The position numbers and the translations under genes are program-made. Below the pieces are notes generated by a model. The model saw only the letters and a list, made by a program, of their open reading frames with translations, was not told where the DNA came from and ran no database searches. A DNA stretch of 64,000 nt from Calothrix sp. NIES-2098 (lineage in GTDB: Bacteria > Cyanobacteriota > Cyanobacteriia > Cyanobacteriales > Nostocaceae), in NCBI GenBank assembly GCA_002368175.1, contig AP018172.1, positions 8,497,001-8,561,000 of the forward strand, written 5' to 3'. Positions 16,864 to 26,372 of the stretch are shown piece after piece. Within the stretch, counting starts at the first letter, position 1; each line of letters opens with the position of its first letter.

Positions 16864-17547
16864 TCAGGGATTATTTTCGCCGATCGGCTGGATGCAGTCT
16901 GGGGTATTATGCTGAGGTTTGTTTACCACAGCGCTCACTGGGTAGCTAGTCATGGCTGCGGCTGGATAAGGGCGCAACACCTGTTGTAGTACTTCAGGTT
17001 TTTGCTCTTGCGGGTCTAACCACAAATTGTAATCGTCAGGAGCCAGAATTACTGGCATCCGATCGTGGACTGGTTGGAGTACTTCGTTAGCTGCTGTTGT
17101 CAAAATTGTACAAGAGGCAATTTCTTCTCCTTCAGGAGATTGCCATTTCTCCCACAAACCAGCAAAAGCAAAGGGTTGCCCATTTTGAAAACGAAAGTAA
17201 AAGGGTTGTTTTTTGTGCTGTTGTCTTTGCCATTCATAGAAGCCATCAGCCAATACTAAACAGCGTCTATACTTAAAAGCTGAACGGAAAGAAGGTTTTT
17301 CCGCTACAGTTTCTGCTCTAGCATTGATGAGTTTGGCTCCTATTCCTGGGTCTTTGGCCCATGAGGGGATTAACCCCCAACGTAACTCCTGAAATTCACG
17401 CTTGTGGCTTTCAGGTTTGTGTACCACTGTCGCCACCATTTGCGTAGGTGCAATGTTATATTGCGCTGCTAAGTCGGGAACTGCTTCGACATCAAAAGCT
17501 TGAGCTAATGCTGCTGCTGTCTGGTTTAAAGTAAATCTTCCACACAT
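16864..17547 (-). CDS. SRAP (HMCES/YedK-type) abasic-site DNA-protein crosslink protein
   Basis: 227 residues from ATG 17547. That start is chosen because it places the catalytic cysteine at position 2 (MCGRF), which must be exposed after Met removal; the frame extends six codons further (to 17565) but that would bury it. Other conserved blocks: YNIAPTQ, LRWGLIPSWAKD, LINARAET, GFYEW, and HDRMPVIL with the active histidine. The family covalently shields abasic sites in single-stranded DNA. It may be part of the DNA-damage response; no operator was recognised. Confidence 0.93.
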   Translation of the reverse strand: MCGRFTLNQTAAALAQAFDVEAVPDLAAQYNIAPTQMVATVVHKPESHKREFQELRWGLIPSWAKDPGIGAKLINARAETVAEKPSFRSAFKYRRCLVLADGFYEWQRQQHKKQPFYFRFQNGQPFAFAGLWEKWQSPEGEEIASCTILTTAANEVLQPVHDRMPVILAPDDYNLWLDPQEQKPEVLQQVLRPYPAAAMTSYPVSAVVNKPQHNTPDCIQPIGENNP

Positions 17548-17750
17548 ATTTTTATTTTCGACCACAGATTAAAATCAAACATCTAAAATTATGATAAATA
17601 ATTAATAGTTTTTTATTTCTTCAGATAATTCTATTTCTCGGTTAGATACTGAATATAAATCAGAAAATATCCGGTTTTTTGAAAATCATTTGGTAAGATA
17701 TTGTATTTTGAACCCCCCCTTCTGCACATATTCCCTATTATATTTTTGGC

Positions 17751-18362
17751 ATGGAAATATTACGGCTGTACGATTTTTTACCTTCAGGTAATGGCTATAA
17801 GATACGTCTTCTATTGACACAAATTGGGATGCCATTTGAAAGAATAGAAGTCAACATCATCAAAGGCGAGACTCGAACACCGGAATTTTTAAGTAAAAAT
17901 CCTAACGGTAAAATTCCCCTTTTGGAGATTGAACCAGGAAAATACTTAGCAGAATCAAATGCCATATTGGTGTATTTAAGTGAAGGCACAGAATTTCTAC
18001 CTTATGACAGATTTCTGCGCGCCCAGGTACTGCAATGGCTATTTTTTGAACAATCTAGCCATGAACCTTTTATCGCTACATCGAGATTTTTAATCTCTAT
18101 TTTAGGTAAGCCCGAAGAGTACCAAGAAGCGATAAAACAACGCCAAGAACCTGGTTATGCTGCATTAAAAGTGATGGAAAACCACTTAAGCTCTCATAGC
18201 TTTTTTGTAGGAGAGCGCTATACTATTGCTGATATTGCTTTATTTGCCTACACTCATGTAGCAGATGAAGGTGGATTTGATTTGGCACAGTTTCCAGCTA
18301 TTCAAGCTTGGATAGCAAGAGTCAAATCTCAGTCAGGATATATCAGTATTTATCAAGAGTGA
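17751..18362 (+). CDS. Glutathione S-transferase
   Basis: 203 residues with an N-terminal thioredoxin fold (LYDFLPSGNGYKIRLLL, residues 6-22; the NPNGKIPLLE loop with the cis-proline; LAESNAILVYL with the Glu-Ser pair that binds glutathione) and a helical C-terminal domain containing the N-capping motif YTIADIALFAYTHVADEG. Substrate unknown; likely detoxification. ATG at 17751; no neighbour on the same strand, so probably its own unit. Confidence 0.88.
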   Translation: MEILRLYDFLPSGNGYKIRLLLTQIGMPFERIEVNIIKGETRTPEFLSKNPNGKIPLLEIEPGKYLAESNAILVYLSEGTEFLPYDRFLRAQVLQWLFFEQSSHEPFIATSRFLISILGKPEEYQEAIKQRQEPGYAALKVMENHLSSHSFFVGERYTIADIALFAYTHVADEGGFDLAQFPAIQAWIARVKSQSGYISIYQE

Positions 18363-18449
18363 AAGCATGATTTTTTCTACAGTTATCAGTTAATAGTTAT
18401 CAGCATAAAGCTGATAGCTGTTAACTGGCAGCTTTCTCTTAAGTTAATA

Positions 18450-18677
18450 TTAAATATCTGTATCAATTTCCACTAATTTTTGTCGAGAAGTCGCACCTAA
18501 TTTAATTTTAATATGGGATTTTGGTACATTAAATTTTTCTGCTAGTAGTTTAATTAACTCTTCATTAGCTTTTCCATCTACTGGCGGAGATTTTAAATGT
18601 ACATTCAGACTACCGTCACTTTGTTCTTCAATCTTTTGCTGTTTGGAATTAGGTTTCACTTTTACTTTTTTTTGCAT
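18450..18677 (-). CDS. DUF167/YggU family protein
   Basis: 75 residues: VKVKPNSKQQKI at the N-terminus and the diagnostic LKSPPVDGKANEELIKLLA (28-46), then LGATSRQKLVEI. Function of the family is unknown. Its start lies inside the end of the upstream gene: 29 bp overlap with the DUF2809-type gene, so the two are probably translationally coupled. Confidence 0.9.
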   Translation of the reverse strand: MQKKVKVKPNSKQQKIEEQSDGSLNVHLKSPPVDGKANEELIKLLAEKFNVPKSHIKIKLGATSRQKLVEIDTDI

Positions 18678-19143
18678 TGCTGATTCCTTGTAATTGCTTA
18701 AGCCATAACCAACCTAAAGCACAACCCAAAAGATAATGTGGAAAATCCCACCAAGCAAAGGTAGTGCCAAGCAACCATTTGCCTATCAATGTAGCGCGGA
18801 TATCTTCCAACAATGGAGGATGCCAAAGTTGTAAAAATTCGAGTATACAGGTAACAATAAAAACCCAGATGGAAATTTGTGTGACTGCTCTTTGACTGCG
18901 GACAAACCAAAATGCAAACAGACACCAAAATATTTCATAAAATACAGCAGCTCCGTAGTTGTTAAACCACAGATGGGCAGGCCCGGTATAGTACTTAAAG
19001 AAAAAGCCCATCACTACGACGATGAGTGCAGACAAGATGATAAATGTTGATTGCTGACGATTTTGGCGCATTTTTGCAGATTTAGAGACTAAGCAAGATT
19101 TTAGCCTTTCCAATCTTGTTTTCTTAGCTCCTAGCAATACCAT
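18649..19143 (-). CDS. DUF2809-like integral membrane protein
   Basis: Up to 164 residues with four hydrophobic helices (about 32-50, 62-82, 90-107, 134-152) and the motif EFLQLWHPPLLEDIRATLIGKWLLGTTF typical of DUF2809. Function unknown. The start is uncertain: ATG 19143 gives a basic 24-residue leader, while ATG 19071 (MRQNRQQS) gives a shorter form beginning just before the first helix. Overlaps the DUF167 gene by 29 bp. Confidence 0.8.
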   Translation of the reverse strand: MVLLGAKKTRLERLKSCLVSKSAKMRQNRQQSTFIILSALIVVVMGFFFKYYTGPAHLWFNNYGAAVFYEIFWCLFAFWFVRSQRAVTQISIWVFIVTCILEFLQLWHPPLLEDIRATLIGKWLLGTTFAWWDFPHYLLGCALGWLWLKQLQGISNAKKSKSET

Positions 19144-19613
19144 CCCTTCCGATTTGGAGTCAGGAGTTAAGTCCTGAGTAGAAAGTTATTTGCACTGTAC
19201 ACATTCATTATGCGGGATGCGGGGCGATCGCACTTTGCAGTCTCGAAGACACGTGAAGCCGCAAAATGTAGCTGTAAATACATCTTTCTCGGATTTTTTG
19301 GCTTTAAATACAAAATAATTGTCAAAAAACCTATCTCTTGAGTTAGAAATTGTATCTATCTAAAGACATAAATATTTGCTATATAATAAATTTCATCTTA
19401 CAAATGGATAGTTGCCCACAAATTCTAAAAACACACTGTTTTTCTGTTAGTAGTGTTTTTCCAGACGATAAACGATTGTTTGTTTGACAAAGGTGGATTG
19501 ATTGAGTGCGTAATTGCTAAGTAAGTGTTTGGAACGTATTGGCTAGGCTGACAGACGCATTAATCCACATTTTTTCCTCAAAACGAGAACCGCTTCACGT
19601 GGAAAGCTAAAGG
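19144..19613. other. Intergenic stretch, divergent promoters
   Basis: 470 bp between a minus-strand and a plus-strand gene. One HIP1 octamer near 19225. No ORF, RNA gene or clear operator recognised. The end carries AAAGG just before the protease ATG. Confidence 0.45.
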
Positions 19614-22328
19614 ATGAAATACTGGATCGGGAAATTAGCAATCTTTACAGTCTTGCTTTACAACGTGGTACTAGGAACTAATTACGCCACCGCCAGCCAA
19701 CTTGCAAATATATATGTGCAGGGATTAAATACAGTTCCAGTAGTTGAAAACTTAGCGAGTGCTGAAAATACTTTTGGTGAGAATAGAAAAGAAGATTACC
19801 GTCGATTTCGCGAGTTAATTAAAGGAACAGAGAAATTAGAGGGGATATTCACGGTTTATCGCAGTCATGAAGATGGCAGAATTTATTTAGAACTAGCACC
19901 AGAACAGCTAAATAAAAACTACTTAGCTACAGTGACATTAGAATCTGGGCTGGGTGAAAGTGGGATTTATAGTGGATTACCGCTTTCGGATTTTCTCTTC
20001 TACTTCCGGCGAGTAAATAATAATTTACACTTTGTGGTTCGTAACGTTAAATTCCGTACAGAACCCAGCGAACCAGAACAGCGATCGCTTGCTCGTTCCT
20101 TTAGCGATTCAGTTCTTTATGCAGTAGAAATAGAAACTATCGATCCGCGTAGTAAAAATATTTTGATTAACCTGGATAGTCTGCTGATGCAGGATTTTTC
20201 TGGTTTAACACCGCTATTAAAATACTCTTTACAAGCTGATTATCGTCTAGAAGCAAGCAAGTCATATTTTGATGATATTAACAGCTTCCCCGAAAATCTA
20301 GAGATTGATTCAATTTACGGTTTTTCATCACTAGAAGGAGCAAATTTAGCTACTTTACCTGATAGTCGGGCACTGTCTTTAAAAGTACACTACAGTTTTT
20401 CCCAACTGAGAGAAAACAACGGTTATATTCCCAGACTTGCCGACGATCGCGTGGGATACTTTATTACTGCTTTTCAAGATTTTTCTCACAATCATACTCA
20501 AGAACCATTTGTACGTTACATCAATCGTTGGCATCTAGAACCATCCGATCCCAACGCACCTTTATCTCCTCCGAAAAAACCCATTGTGTTTTGGATTGAA
20601 AATGCTGTGCCATTAGAGTACCGCGATGCAATTCGTGAAGGCGTTCTCATGTGGAATAAAGCCTTTACTAAAGCAGGATTTGAAAATGCTATTGAAGTGC
20701 GGCAAATGCCAGATGATGCTGATTGGCAACCTGGAGATGTGCGTTATAACACTATTCGTTGGTTCAATTCTCTAGATGCAGGTTTTGCTCAAGGGCCGAT
20801 GCGCGTTAACCCCTTCACCGGGGAAATATTGGATGCAGATATTATCGTAGATGCGGGGATGGTGCGTTCAATTCAGCAAGAATATCGCGCCTTGATGGAT
20901 GCAAGTTCTAGTAAGAACCCATGTCAAAATGTGGGGGAAAGGCAGATGGCAGAAGGTAAGAATTCTATGCTTCTGCCTTCTTCGGAAATCTGCTTTGGTA
21001 AAGAGTCTTTAGATCAAGCCGCTATGGGGGCGTTGGCGTTATCTCTATTGCAGAACACTACACCGAGTAGTGAAGCAATGAAAGAGTACGTGCATCAATA
21101 TTTGCGTTCTGTAATCGCCCACGAAGTCGGACATACTCTGGGTTTGCGCCACAACTTTCACGGCAGCACGATGTTAGCGCCCCAGGAGTTAAATAACACC
21201 GAAGTCACCCACAGCAAAGGTTTAGCAGGTTCGGTGATGGATTATTTACCCGTGAATATCGCACCGCAAGGAGTACAGCAAGGCGAGTATTTTCCAGGTG
21301 TTATTGGCCCTTATGATGAATGGGCAATTGAGTATGGTTATAAGAGAAGCCCTCAAGCTGCGCTGGAGTCTATAATGCCAGAAGCAGAAAAAAGCTTTTT
21401 GGAACAGATTGCATTGGCTTCGCCGCAACCAGAATTATCTTACGCTACCGATGAAGATATCTGGGATATCAATCCCTTGGCAAATCTCTGGGATATGAGT
21501 AGCGATGTACTTGTTTATTCCCAGTGGCAAATGGATAATGCTCGTGTAATGTGGCAACGACTTGATAAGCGTTATCTCCCGAAAGGAGAAAGCTATAGCA
21601 ATCTGCGTATTTTATTTAATCGCGTCCTAAGATATTATTTTCGCAACGCCACCTTAGTTTCTCAATACATTGGTGGGCAATCATTTCGGCGCGTCCATGC
21701 TGGTGATGACACGTCTTGGGCATTTGTACCAGTTTCAGCAATCAAACAACGTCAAGCTTTAGCCAAGTTGCAAGAGTATGTCTTTGCAGAGGATGCTTTT
21801 CATTTCTCGCCACAATTGCTGAATCAGTTAGCACCGTCACGCTGGCAACATTGGGGTAATCCCATACCTAACGATCGCCTCGATTATCCCATACACGATC
21901 GCATTTTGAGCTTCCAAACTAGAATACTGCGATCGCTGTTAAATAGCGATCGCCTGAATCGTTTACAAGATATAGAATTAAAAACACCACCTGGGGAAGC
22001 CCTCTCCATACCCGAACTGTTTGATACTCTCCAAAAAGGCATTTGGACAGAAGTTTTAACTCTAGAACAACCAAAGTCAATATCTAGCATCCGCCGTTCA
22101 TTGCAACGGGAACATCTGAAGATTTTACTAGAGATGATGTTGCGTAATACTGAAGCCCCAGAAGATGGACGTACGCTAGCTTGGTATGAATTGCGCCAAC
22201 TGCAAACAGCTATTGATAGCAGGCTGAAACAATTTGGTGAAAATCTTGATATTTCTACGCTAGCCCATTTGGAAGTTTCGAGCGATCGCATCACTAAAGC
22301 TTTAAATGCACAGATACTCTCTCATTAA
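19614..22328 (+). CDS. Secreted zinc metalloprotease (DUF5117/DUF4953 type)
   Basis: 904 residues. An N-terminal signal peptide (about 1-27, ending ATA/ASQ) sends it out of the cytoplasm. The N-terminal half matches the DUF5117 pattern (LAPEQLNKNYLATVTLESGLG). The catalytic site HEVGHTLGLRH has H503, E504, H507 and H513 as zinc ligands and base, with a likely Met-turn at SVMDYLP about residue 541: the metzincin arrangement. The DUF4953 C-terminal part follows. Its role is unknown; large secreted relatives occur across cyanobacteria and Bacteroidetes. A repeat seems inserted in frame near residues 437-456. Start ATG 19614 is preceded by AAAGG. Confidence 0.9.
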   Translation: MKYWIGKLAIFTVLLYNVVLGTNYATASQLANIYVQGLNTVPVVENLASAENTFGENRKEDYRRFRELIKGTEKLEGIFTVYRSHEDGRIYLELAPEQLNKNYLATVTLESGLGESGIYSGLPLSDFLFYFRRVNNNLHFVVRNVKFRTEPSEPEQRSLARSFSDSVLYAVEIETIDPRSKNILINLDSLLMQDFSGLTPLLKYSLQADYRLEASKSYFDDINSFPENLEIDSIYGFSSLEGANLATLPDSRALSLKVHYSFSQLRENNGYIPRLADDRVGYFITAFQDFSHNHTQEPFVRYINRWHLEPSDPNAPLSPPKKPIVFWIENAVPLEYRDAIREGVLMWNKAFTKAGFENAIEVRQMPDDADWQPGDVRYNTIRWFNSLDAGFAQGPMRVNPFTGEILDADIIVDAGMVRSIQQEYRALMDASSSKNPCQNVGERQMAEGKNSMLLPSSEICFGKESLDQAAMGALALSLLQNTTPSSEAMKEYVHQYLRSVIAHEVGHTLGLRHNFHGSTMLAPQELNNTEVTHSKGLAGSVMDYLPVNIAPQGVQQGEYFPGVIGPYDEWAIEYGYKRSPQAALESIMPEAEKSFLEQIALASPQPELSYATDEDIWDINPLANLWDMSSDVLVYSQWQMDNARVMWQRLDKRYLPKGESYSNLRILFNRVLRYYFRNATLVSQYIGGQSFRRVHAGDDTSWAFVPVSAIKQRQALAKLQEYVFAEDAFHFSPQLLNQLAPSRWQHWGNPIPNDRLDYPIHDRILSFQTRILRSLLNSDRLNRLQDIELKTPPGEALSIPELFDTLQKGIWTEVLTLEQPKSISSIRRSLQREHLKILLEMMLRNTEAPEDGRTLAWYELRQLQTAIDSRLKQFGENLDISTLAHLEVSSDRITKALNAQILSH
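20941..20985 (+). repeat. In-frame repeat in the metalloprotease gene
   Basis: GGCAGAAG (20948-20955) and its complement CTTCTGCC (20970-20977) form a palindrome inside a stretch of GGCAG/TTCTGCC repeats of the type found between cyanobacterial genes. It encodes a low-conservation-looking loop (about residues 443-457). Confidence 0.45.
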
Positions 22329-22459
22329 GATGATTTTGCTATGTGATGGGCAAAATCAGTAAATTGTCAAGCTTTGTTGCAACTTACTTTTAGGTAGATA
22401 AATTATCGCTACCTTGAAGATAACTCTGCACAGAAATTAAGCTGGGGGAGATAGTAGCC

Positions 22460-22558
22460 ATGATGGGAGTAATGTTGGTTTCGATTTTCTGCTTGCTTTG
22501 GCTGGTTGGCTTTACACTTTTGGCAGAAGCTTGGTTTTATGAAGAAGAACAGCAGTAA
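22460..22558 (+). CDS. Predicted 32-residue single-helix membrane peptide
   Basis: Frame MMGVMLVSIFCLLWLVGFTL then LAEAWFYEEEQQ: one hydrophobic helix (about 3-21) and an acidic tail. A strong GGGGGAG lies 9 bases upstream of ATG 22460. Size and layout resemble the small single-helix subunits of thylakoid or respiratory complexes, but it matches none that I recognise (not PetG, PetL, PetM, PetN or PsbM). It sits alone in the 415-bp gap after the protease gene. Confidence 0.5.
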   Translation: MMGVMLVSIFCLLWLVGFTLLAEAWFYEEEQQ

Positions 22559-22743
22559 AGATCGTCTGTATTGTTAAAAGAAGCTTTCAAGCTGGTTAAA
22601 TAGGTCATCATCTGGGGTATTTGTGCGTCTATATCTTGCCGATTGAAAACGCCATAATACCCCATTTCTCTATAGTCTGAAAATTGCCAAATAATCTTCT
22701 TATTGAATGACTGTAGCTGACTACTTTGGTCTATAGAGTTTGC

Positions 22744-24606
22744 TTAACTGGATATTTTTTCATTACCAAAAGATGAGGATATATCCAGTTTTTCATTTTT
22801 GATTTTTTTCACAGGAACTCTAACTAGATAATAAGCACCCTTGCCGGTTATGTACTGATAATCATCAGGCGGCAAGCCCATGTGTACAAATCTGTCATGC
22901 TCTGCTAAAAGTAGCACTGAGCTAGTTTTGACTGGCTTAGTAATCTGCTTGTTAATACGATCTACAACTTCTTGTGCAGACGGTAAGTAGGTGACGTGCT
23001 TATGGCTGTAAAATACCACACTAGGTTTTTTGAAGCCAAGCATGACTAATTCTTCATTTGGTTGTTGTACTTGCACTATTGCCGCAGACAATTCTCGCAA
23101 AGGTAGCTGACGCTGTTGATCCATCACCAATAAAGCAGGCATCAAAACTACAATAAAAAATGCGACAAAACCTAGCAGGTTTGCACTGATAATCCACCGC
23201 CAATTACGCGTCAGGATGGAAGCTGCAATGATGATGGCACAAAGCAGCCAAATCATACCTCCCATAATTGGCAAACCCAACTGTTGAATTAGCTGATATA
23301 AATTGGGTGCAGCCGGATCTCGGCCGACTAACTTAGATAATTGAAATAAGGCTACTGCCACTGCTGATAAAAATACTACATTCACCCAAGCGCTCCAGAA
23401 AAAGGATTTGGGGGCTGGGGAAGGTGTTTGCGTATCTGAAATTAGGTTGCTCCATAATAGTGCCACTAAAATGGCTGCTGCTGGCATTAATGGCAATACG
23501 TAACTGGGGAGTTTGGTGACAGCAATTGTAAAAAATCCAAAAACGCCAAAAAACCAGATGCAAGCAAATAAACCTAATTGTTGAGAACGTTCTTGAGAAA
23601 GCCAATGCGATCGCTGCCAAAACTTCAGCTCGATCAAGGCTGCGGGTAAGTAGATTGAGTATGGTGCAAACCCTAACAGCACTACCAGAAAGTAAAAATA
23701 CCAAGGTGCTGAGTGACCGTTAACTACCTCTGTGAAGCGTTCGATGTTGTGATAACCAAAAAAAGCATTAATATAAGTCCAACCATTACGCCAAATTACT
23801 AAGGCATACCAGGGAACTGATAAAACTAAAATAATTAGCATCCCCATTAAAGGACGCATTTCTTGCCATACTTCTCGCAACTTTCCTTGATAGAGTACAA
23901 ATGCACCGATAATAATCCCAGGCAGGACAATCCCCACAGGCCCTTTGGTTAAAATTGCACCAGCAATTAGTACATAACAAGCTAAATACCATTTATTAGG
24001 TAATTTTGAATTAGCAATCGGGAATTGTGAATTGCTTGCGTACCCCAGAAAAAAGCATAGTAAGGCTGATGCGATGCACCCAGTCAGCAGCATATCGGAG
24101 ACGCCAATTCGTCCCCAAGCAATCATTTCTGGGGTAAGGGCGACGATTGTTGCTGCTAAAGCGGCTGTTAAGTAACGACGAACGGGGCGTGAAACTTGTT
24201 CTAATTCATCTTGTCTGGCGAGCGACCAGTGTACTGTGTAAAAAGCTAAACTAACTACTCCCATCGCTGCAAGCACTGATGGTAGTCGTACTGACCACTC
24301 ATTTACGCCCATAATTGTATAGGCGATCGCCTGACACCAGTAAATTAAAGCAGGCTTATCGAAGCGAGTCTCTTCATTAAAATAAGGTGTGATCCAATCC
24401 CCTCTTACTAGCATTTGACGGGAAGCTTCGGCAAACAGTGGTTCTGTTTCATCTACTAAGCCAACGTTGCCTAAATTCCATCCATAAGCTATCCAACCAA
24501 TTACAATCAACCACAGAACCGACACAGCCACGGCAAGGGCTGGACGCTTTAGTATATTTTTAAACCACTCGTCAAAATTGTGGGGAAGGCTCAATTTCAT
24601 CTTCAT
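22744..24606 (-). CDS. GT39/ArnT-like membrane glycosyltransferase
   Basis: 620 residues with a dozen or so membrane helices. The first periplasmic loop has the key acidic motif VDETEPLFAEASRQM (54-68), as in ArnT and protein O-mannosyltransferases that use polyprenyl-phosphate sugars, plus TRFDKPALIYW. A soluble C-terminal domain of about 120 residues begins near residue 495. Likely transfers a sugar from a lipid carrier to a protein or envelope glycan on the outer face of the plasma membrane. Start may be ATG 24606 or 24600 (third residue). Acceptor unknown. Confidence 0.85.
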   Translation of the reverse strand: MKMKLSLPHNFDEWFKNILKRPALAVAVSVLWLIVIGWIAYGWNLGNVGLVDETEPLFAEASRQMLVRGDWITPYFNEETRFDKPALIYWCQAIAYTIMGVNEWSVRLPSVLAAMGVVSLAFYTVHWSLARQDELEQVSRPVRRYLTAALAATIVALTPEMIAWGRIGVSDMLLTGCIASALLCFFLGYASNSQFPIANSKLPNKWYLACYVLIAGAILTKGPVGIVLPGIIIGAFVLYQGKLREVWQEMRPLMGMLIILVLSVPWYALVIWRNGWTYINAFFGYHNIERFTEVVNGHSAPWYFYFLVVLLGFAPYSIYLPAALIELKFWQRSHWLSQERSQQLGLFACIWFFGVFGFFTIAVTKLPSYVLPLMPAAAILVALLWSNLISDTQTPSPAPKSFFWSAWVNVVFLSAVAVALFQLSKLVGRDPAAPNLYQLIQQLGLPIMGGMIWLLCAIIIAASILTRNWRWIISANLLGFVAFFIVVLMPALLVMDQQRQLPLRELSAAIVQVQQPNEELVMLGFKKPSVVFYSHKHVTYLPSAQEVVDRINKQITKPVKTSSVLLLAEHDRFVHMGLPPDDYQYITGKGAYYLVRVPVKKIKNEKLDISSSFGNEKISS

Positions 24607-24786
24607 TACTTATCAGTCAATGGTTAATAGCCAATAGTCATTAGTCGTTGACTAGTTATATTTTGTTCTTTATTATTTCTGCTTTTGGTTCGCTAATTAA
24701 CTCTGGACTGTTAACTGTTGTCAGGGCGAGTTTAACTCATATATCTATTTACTAGATAAATATTTTGCCAAACCCGCCCCTACTGG

Positions 24787-25419
24787 CTACTGAGTAAGGA
24801 TCAGCTGCCATTCTTGCTTTTGGGAATCCCATTTAGGTAAGGATGTTTCTCCAACCACATACGGGCCCCAGTAGCGACGGGAACCATCTTGTGCAAAGGC
24901 TACTACAATATCTCCCTTCTCTAGCTTTAAATTACCGTTAGGTAAAGATAGCAGCATTCCCCTTTCACTTCCTTCTTGAGGCGCAAAATCCCAATGTGCT
25001 GGGATCTCAGACTGCGTTTGCGCAGCAGAAGAGCTTTTGTGTGAAGACTTTCTGGCTAGTAGGGCTAATCGCACAGGCTGATTAGTTTGGTTGCTCATGC
25101 GTAAAGTTCCGCGATCGCTGGCATTTCCAACTGAGTCTTGACTATATGCCAAGCGAGTAGTAACCTGACTAGTGCTATGTTCTACTTGGTTACTTGCGGT
25201 AGTTACTGAATTGGAAACGTTAGTGGAGGTAAATGTTTCACGAGCAACAGCTGACGATGGATTGCTTGAAACCAGAGGAGTTTCATTGGGCTGTGATGAA
25301 GCTGCGTCTGGATCTGTCGTCTCAAAAGAAACACTCATCCCAAAGCACCCCACCAGTAACCCTAACAGTCCTAAAGAACAGGCTAGAACAGCAGCGTTAC
25401 GATACACTGACGTTTTCAT
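24787..25419 (-). CDS. Predicted lipoprotein of unknown function
   Basis: 210 residues. Signal peptide with lipobox LVGC, lipidated cysteine C25. A Ser/Thr/Asn-rich linker (about 30-100) leads to a compact C-terminal domain (about 101-210) with several beta-strand-like stretches (GTLRMSNQTNQPVRLALLAR; GDIVVAFAQDGSRRYWGPYVVG). No family recognised. It is on the same strand as the GT39 gene, 180 bp upstream of it. Confidence 0.75.
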   Translation of the reverse strand: MKTSVYRNAAVLACSLGLLGLLVGCFGMSVSFETTDPDAASSQPNETPLVSSNPSSAVARETFTSTNVSNSVTTASNQVEHSTSQVTTRLAYSQDSVGNASDRGTLRMSNQTNQPVRLALLARKSSHKSSSAAQTQSEIPAHWDFAPQEGSERGMLLSLPNGNLKLEKGDIVVAFAQDGSRRYWGPYVVGETSLPKWDSQKQEWQLILTQ

Positions 25420-25533
25420 AATTGATAGTTATTAGAAATAAGTATTTGTCTAGGCTTGACCAAATAGTAGCCTATTCTTTGGAGTTGCAGGCACAGAAAC
25501 TGCCTACTATAGAGTCTCCTGAAATCAAGTCAT

Positions 25534-25680
25534 GCTATGTATCATAAGTAGCATTTTCAGGAAACATACTAGCAAAAACAATTACCTTGATTCTCTATGC
25601 AAAAATCAGGTAGAGACCCGATGAATCGAGGCATTATCTTTGAGGAAATATCAACTAAAACAAACAATATGATACATAGC
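25534..25680. repeat. Long-spaced 13-bp perfect inverted repeat
   Basis: GCTATGTATCATA at 25534-25546 is repeated exactly as its complement at 25668-25680, 121 bp apart, in a 615-bp gap without recognisable genes (25420-26034). The interior contains GTAGAGACCCGATGAATCGAGGC, which resembles a decayed palindromic repeat. Could be a miniature transposable element, or paired operator sites. Rest of the gap: nothing recognised. Confidence 0.5.
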
Positions 25681-26034
25681 TAGGAAGTTTTTTCGGAGAA
25701 GCACAAAGAGCAATTTGGATGTTAGAAGTAGCGATCAAAACAAAGCATATAGCTACAAACCCTGAAATTTTTTTGGGGTATGAGCTTTATTTTTTTTAAT
25801 ATTTCACGCTTCATCTTTTAAGATAACTCTTCTTGTTGAGGGGTGAGACCTCACATGCAAAAATTCTCTGAGGATCTGTGCTTTCTGAAGATGACACCAG
25901 GTATAAAATTTAATCGACACTGAACAACCAAATAAATATCTAAACTACTGCTAAAACAAGCTTATGCTAAAACCGATATCCTCAAAAAGAGAAATATCTC
26001 ATGATTTCTTGACTTGTTTATTGCCATCCCAATC

Positions 26035-26367
26035 ATGCAAAACACCCGTCTGAATAACTTGCTTGATGCCATTGCTAGACGCTTGGAACAATGGTTTATC
26101 AACCCGTGGCGGCGCTTTTCGCTACTGATTATGAGTTTTTTGTTTGGGACTTTTCTGGGAACGGCAATTTCCACTACAGCTGGACAGAAGGCTGAATTGG
26201 ACATTGTTGTCGCAGCGTTTTTAGTATTTTTAACAGAAATTACTAGCAGAATATTCTACAGCCGTAGCTTTTTATCTAAGCGATCGCTATGGATAGAATC
26301 GCTAAATATTCTCAAGGTTGGTTTTACCTACAGCCTGTTTATTGAAGCCTTTAAGCTTGGTTCGTAA
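26035..26367 (+). CDS. ycf20: Ycf20-like protein (DUF565)
   Basis: 110 residues from ATG 26035 (MQNTRLNNLLDAIARRLEQW). The frame extends to a TTG at 26014, but the family N-terminus matches the ATG. Two or three membrane helices: about 31-52, 60-79 and 92-108, with the family signature NPWRR-(S/L)LLIMSFLFGTFLGTAISTTAGQ. Ycf20 homologues in chloroplasts affect thermal dissipation; the cyanobacterial role is unclear. Six bp upstream of glycerate kinase, so one operon. Confidence 0.88.
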   Translation: MQNTRLNNLLDAIARRLEQWFINPWRRFSLLIMSFLFGTFLGTAISTTAGQKAELDIVVAAFLVFLTEITSRIFYSRSFLSKRSLWIESLNILKVGFTYSLFIEAFKLGS

Positions 26368-26372
26368 AGATT

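Noticed and set aside
16534..16989. 151-codon plus-strand frame
   Set aside because: It is antisense to the ycf3 start and the SRAP gene end, both clearly coding on the minus strand.
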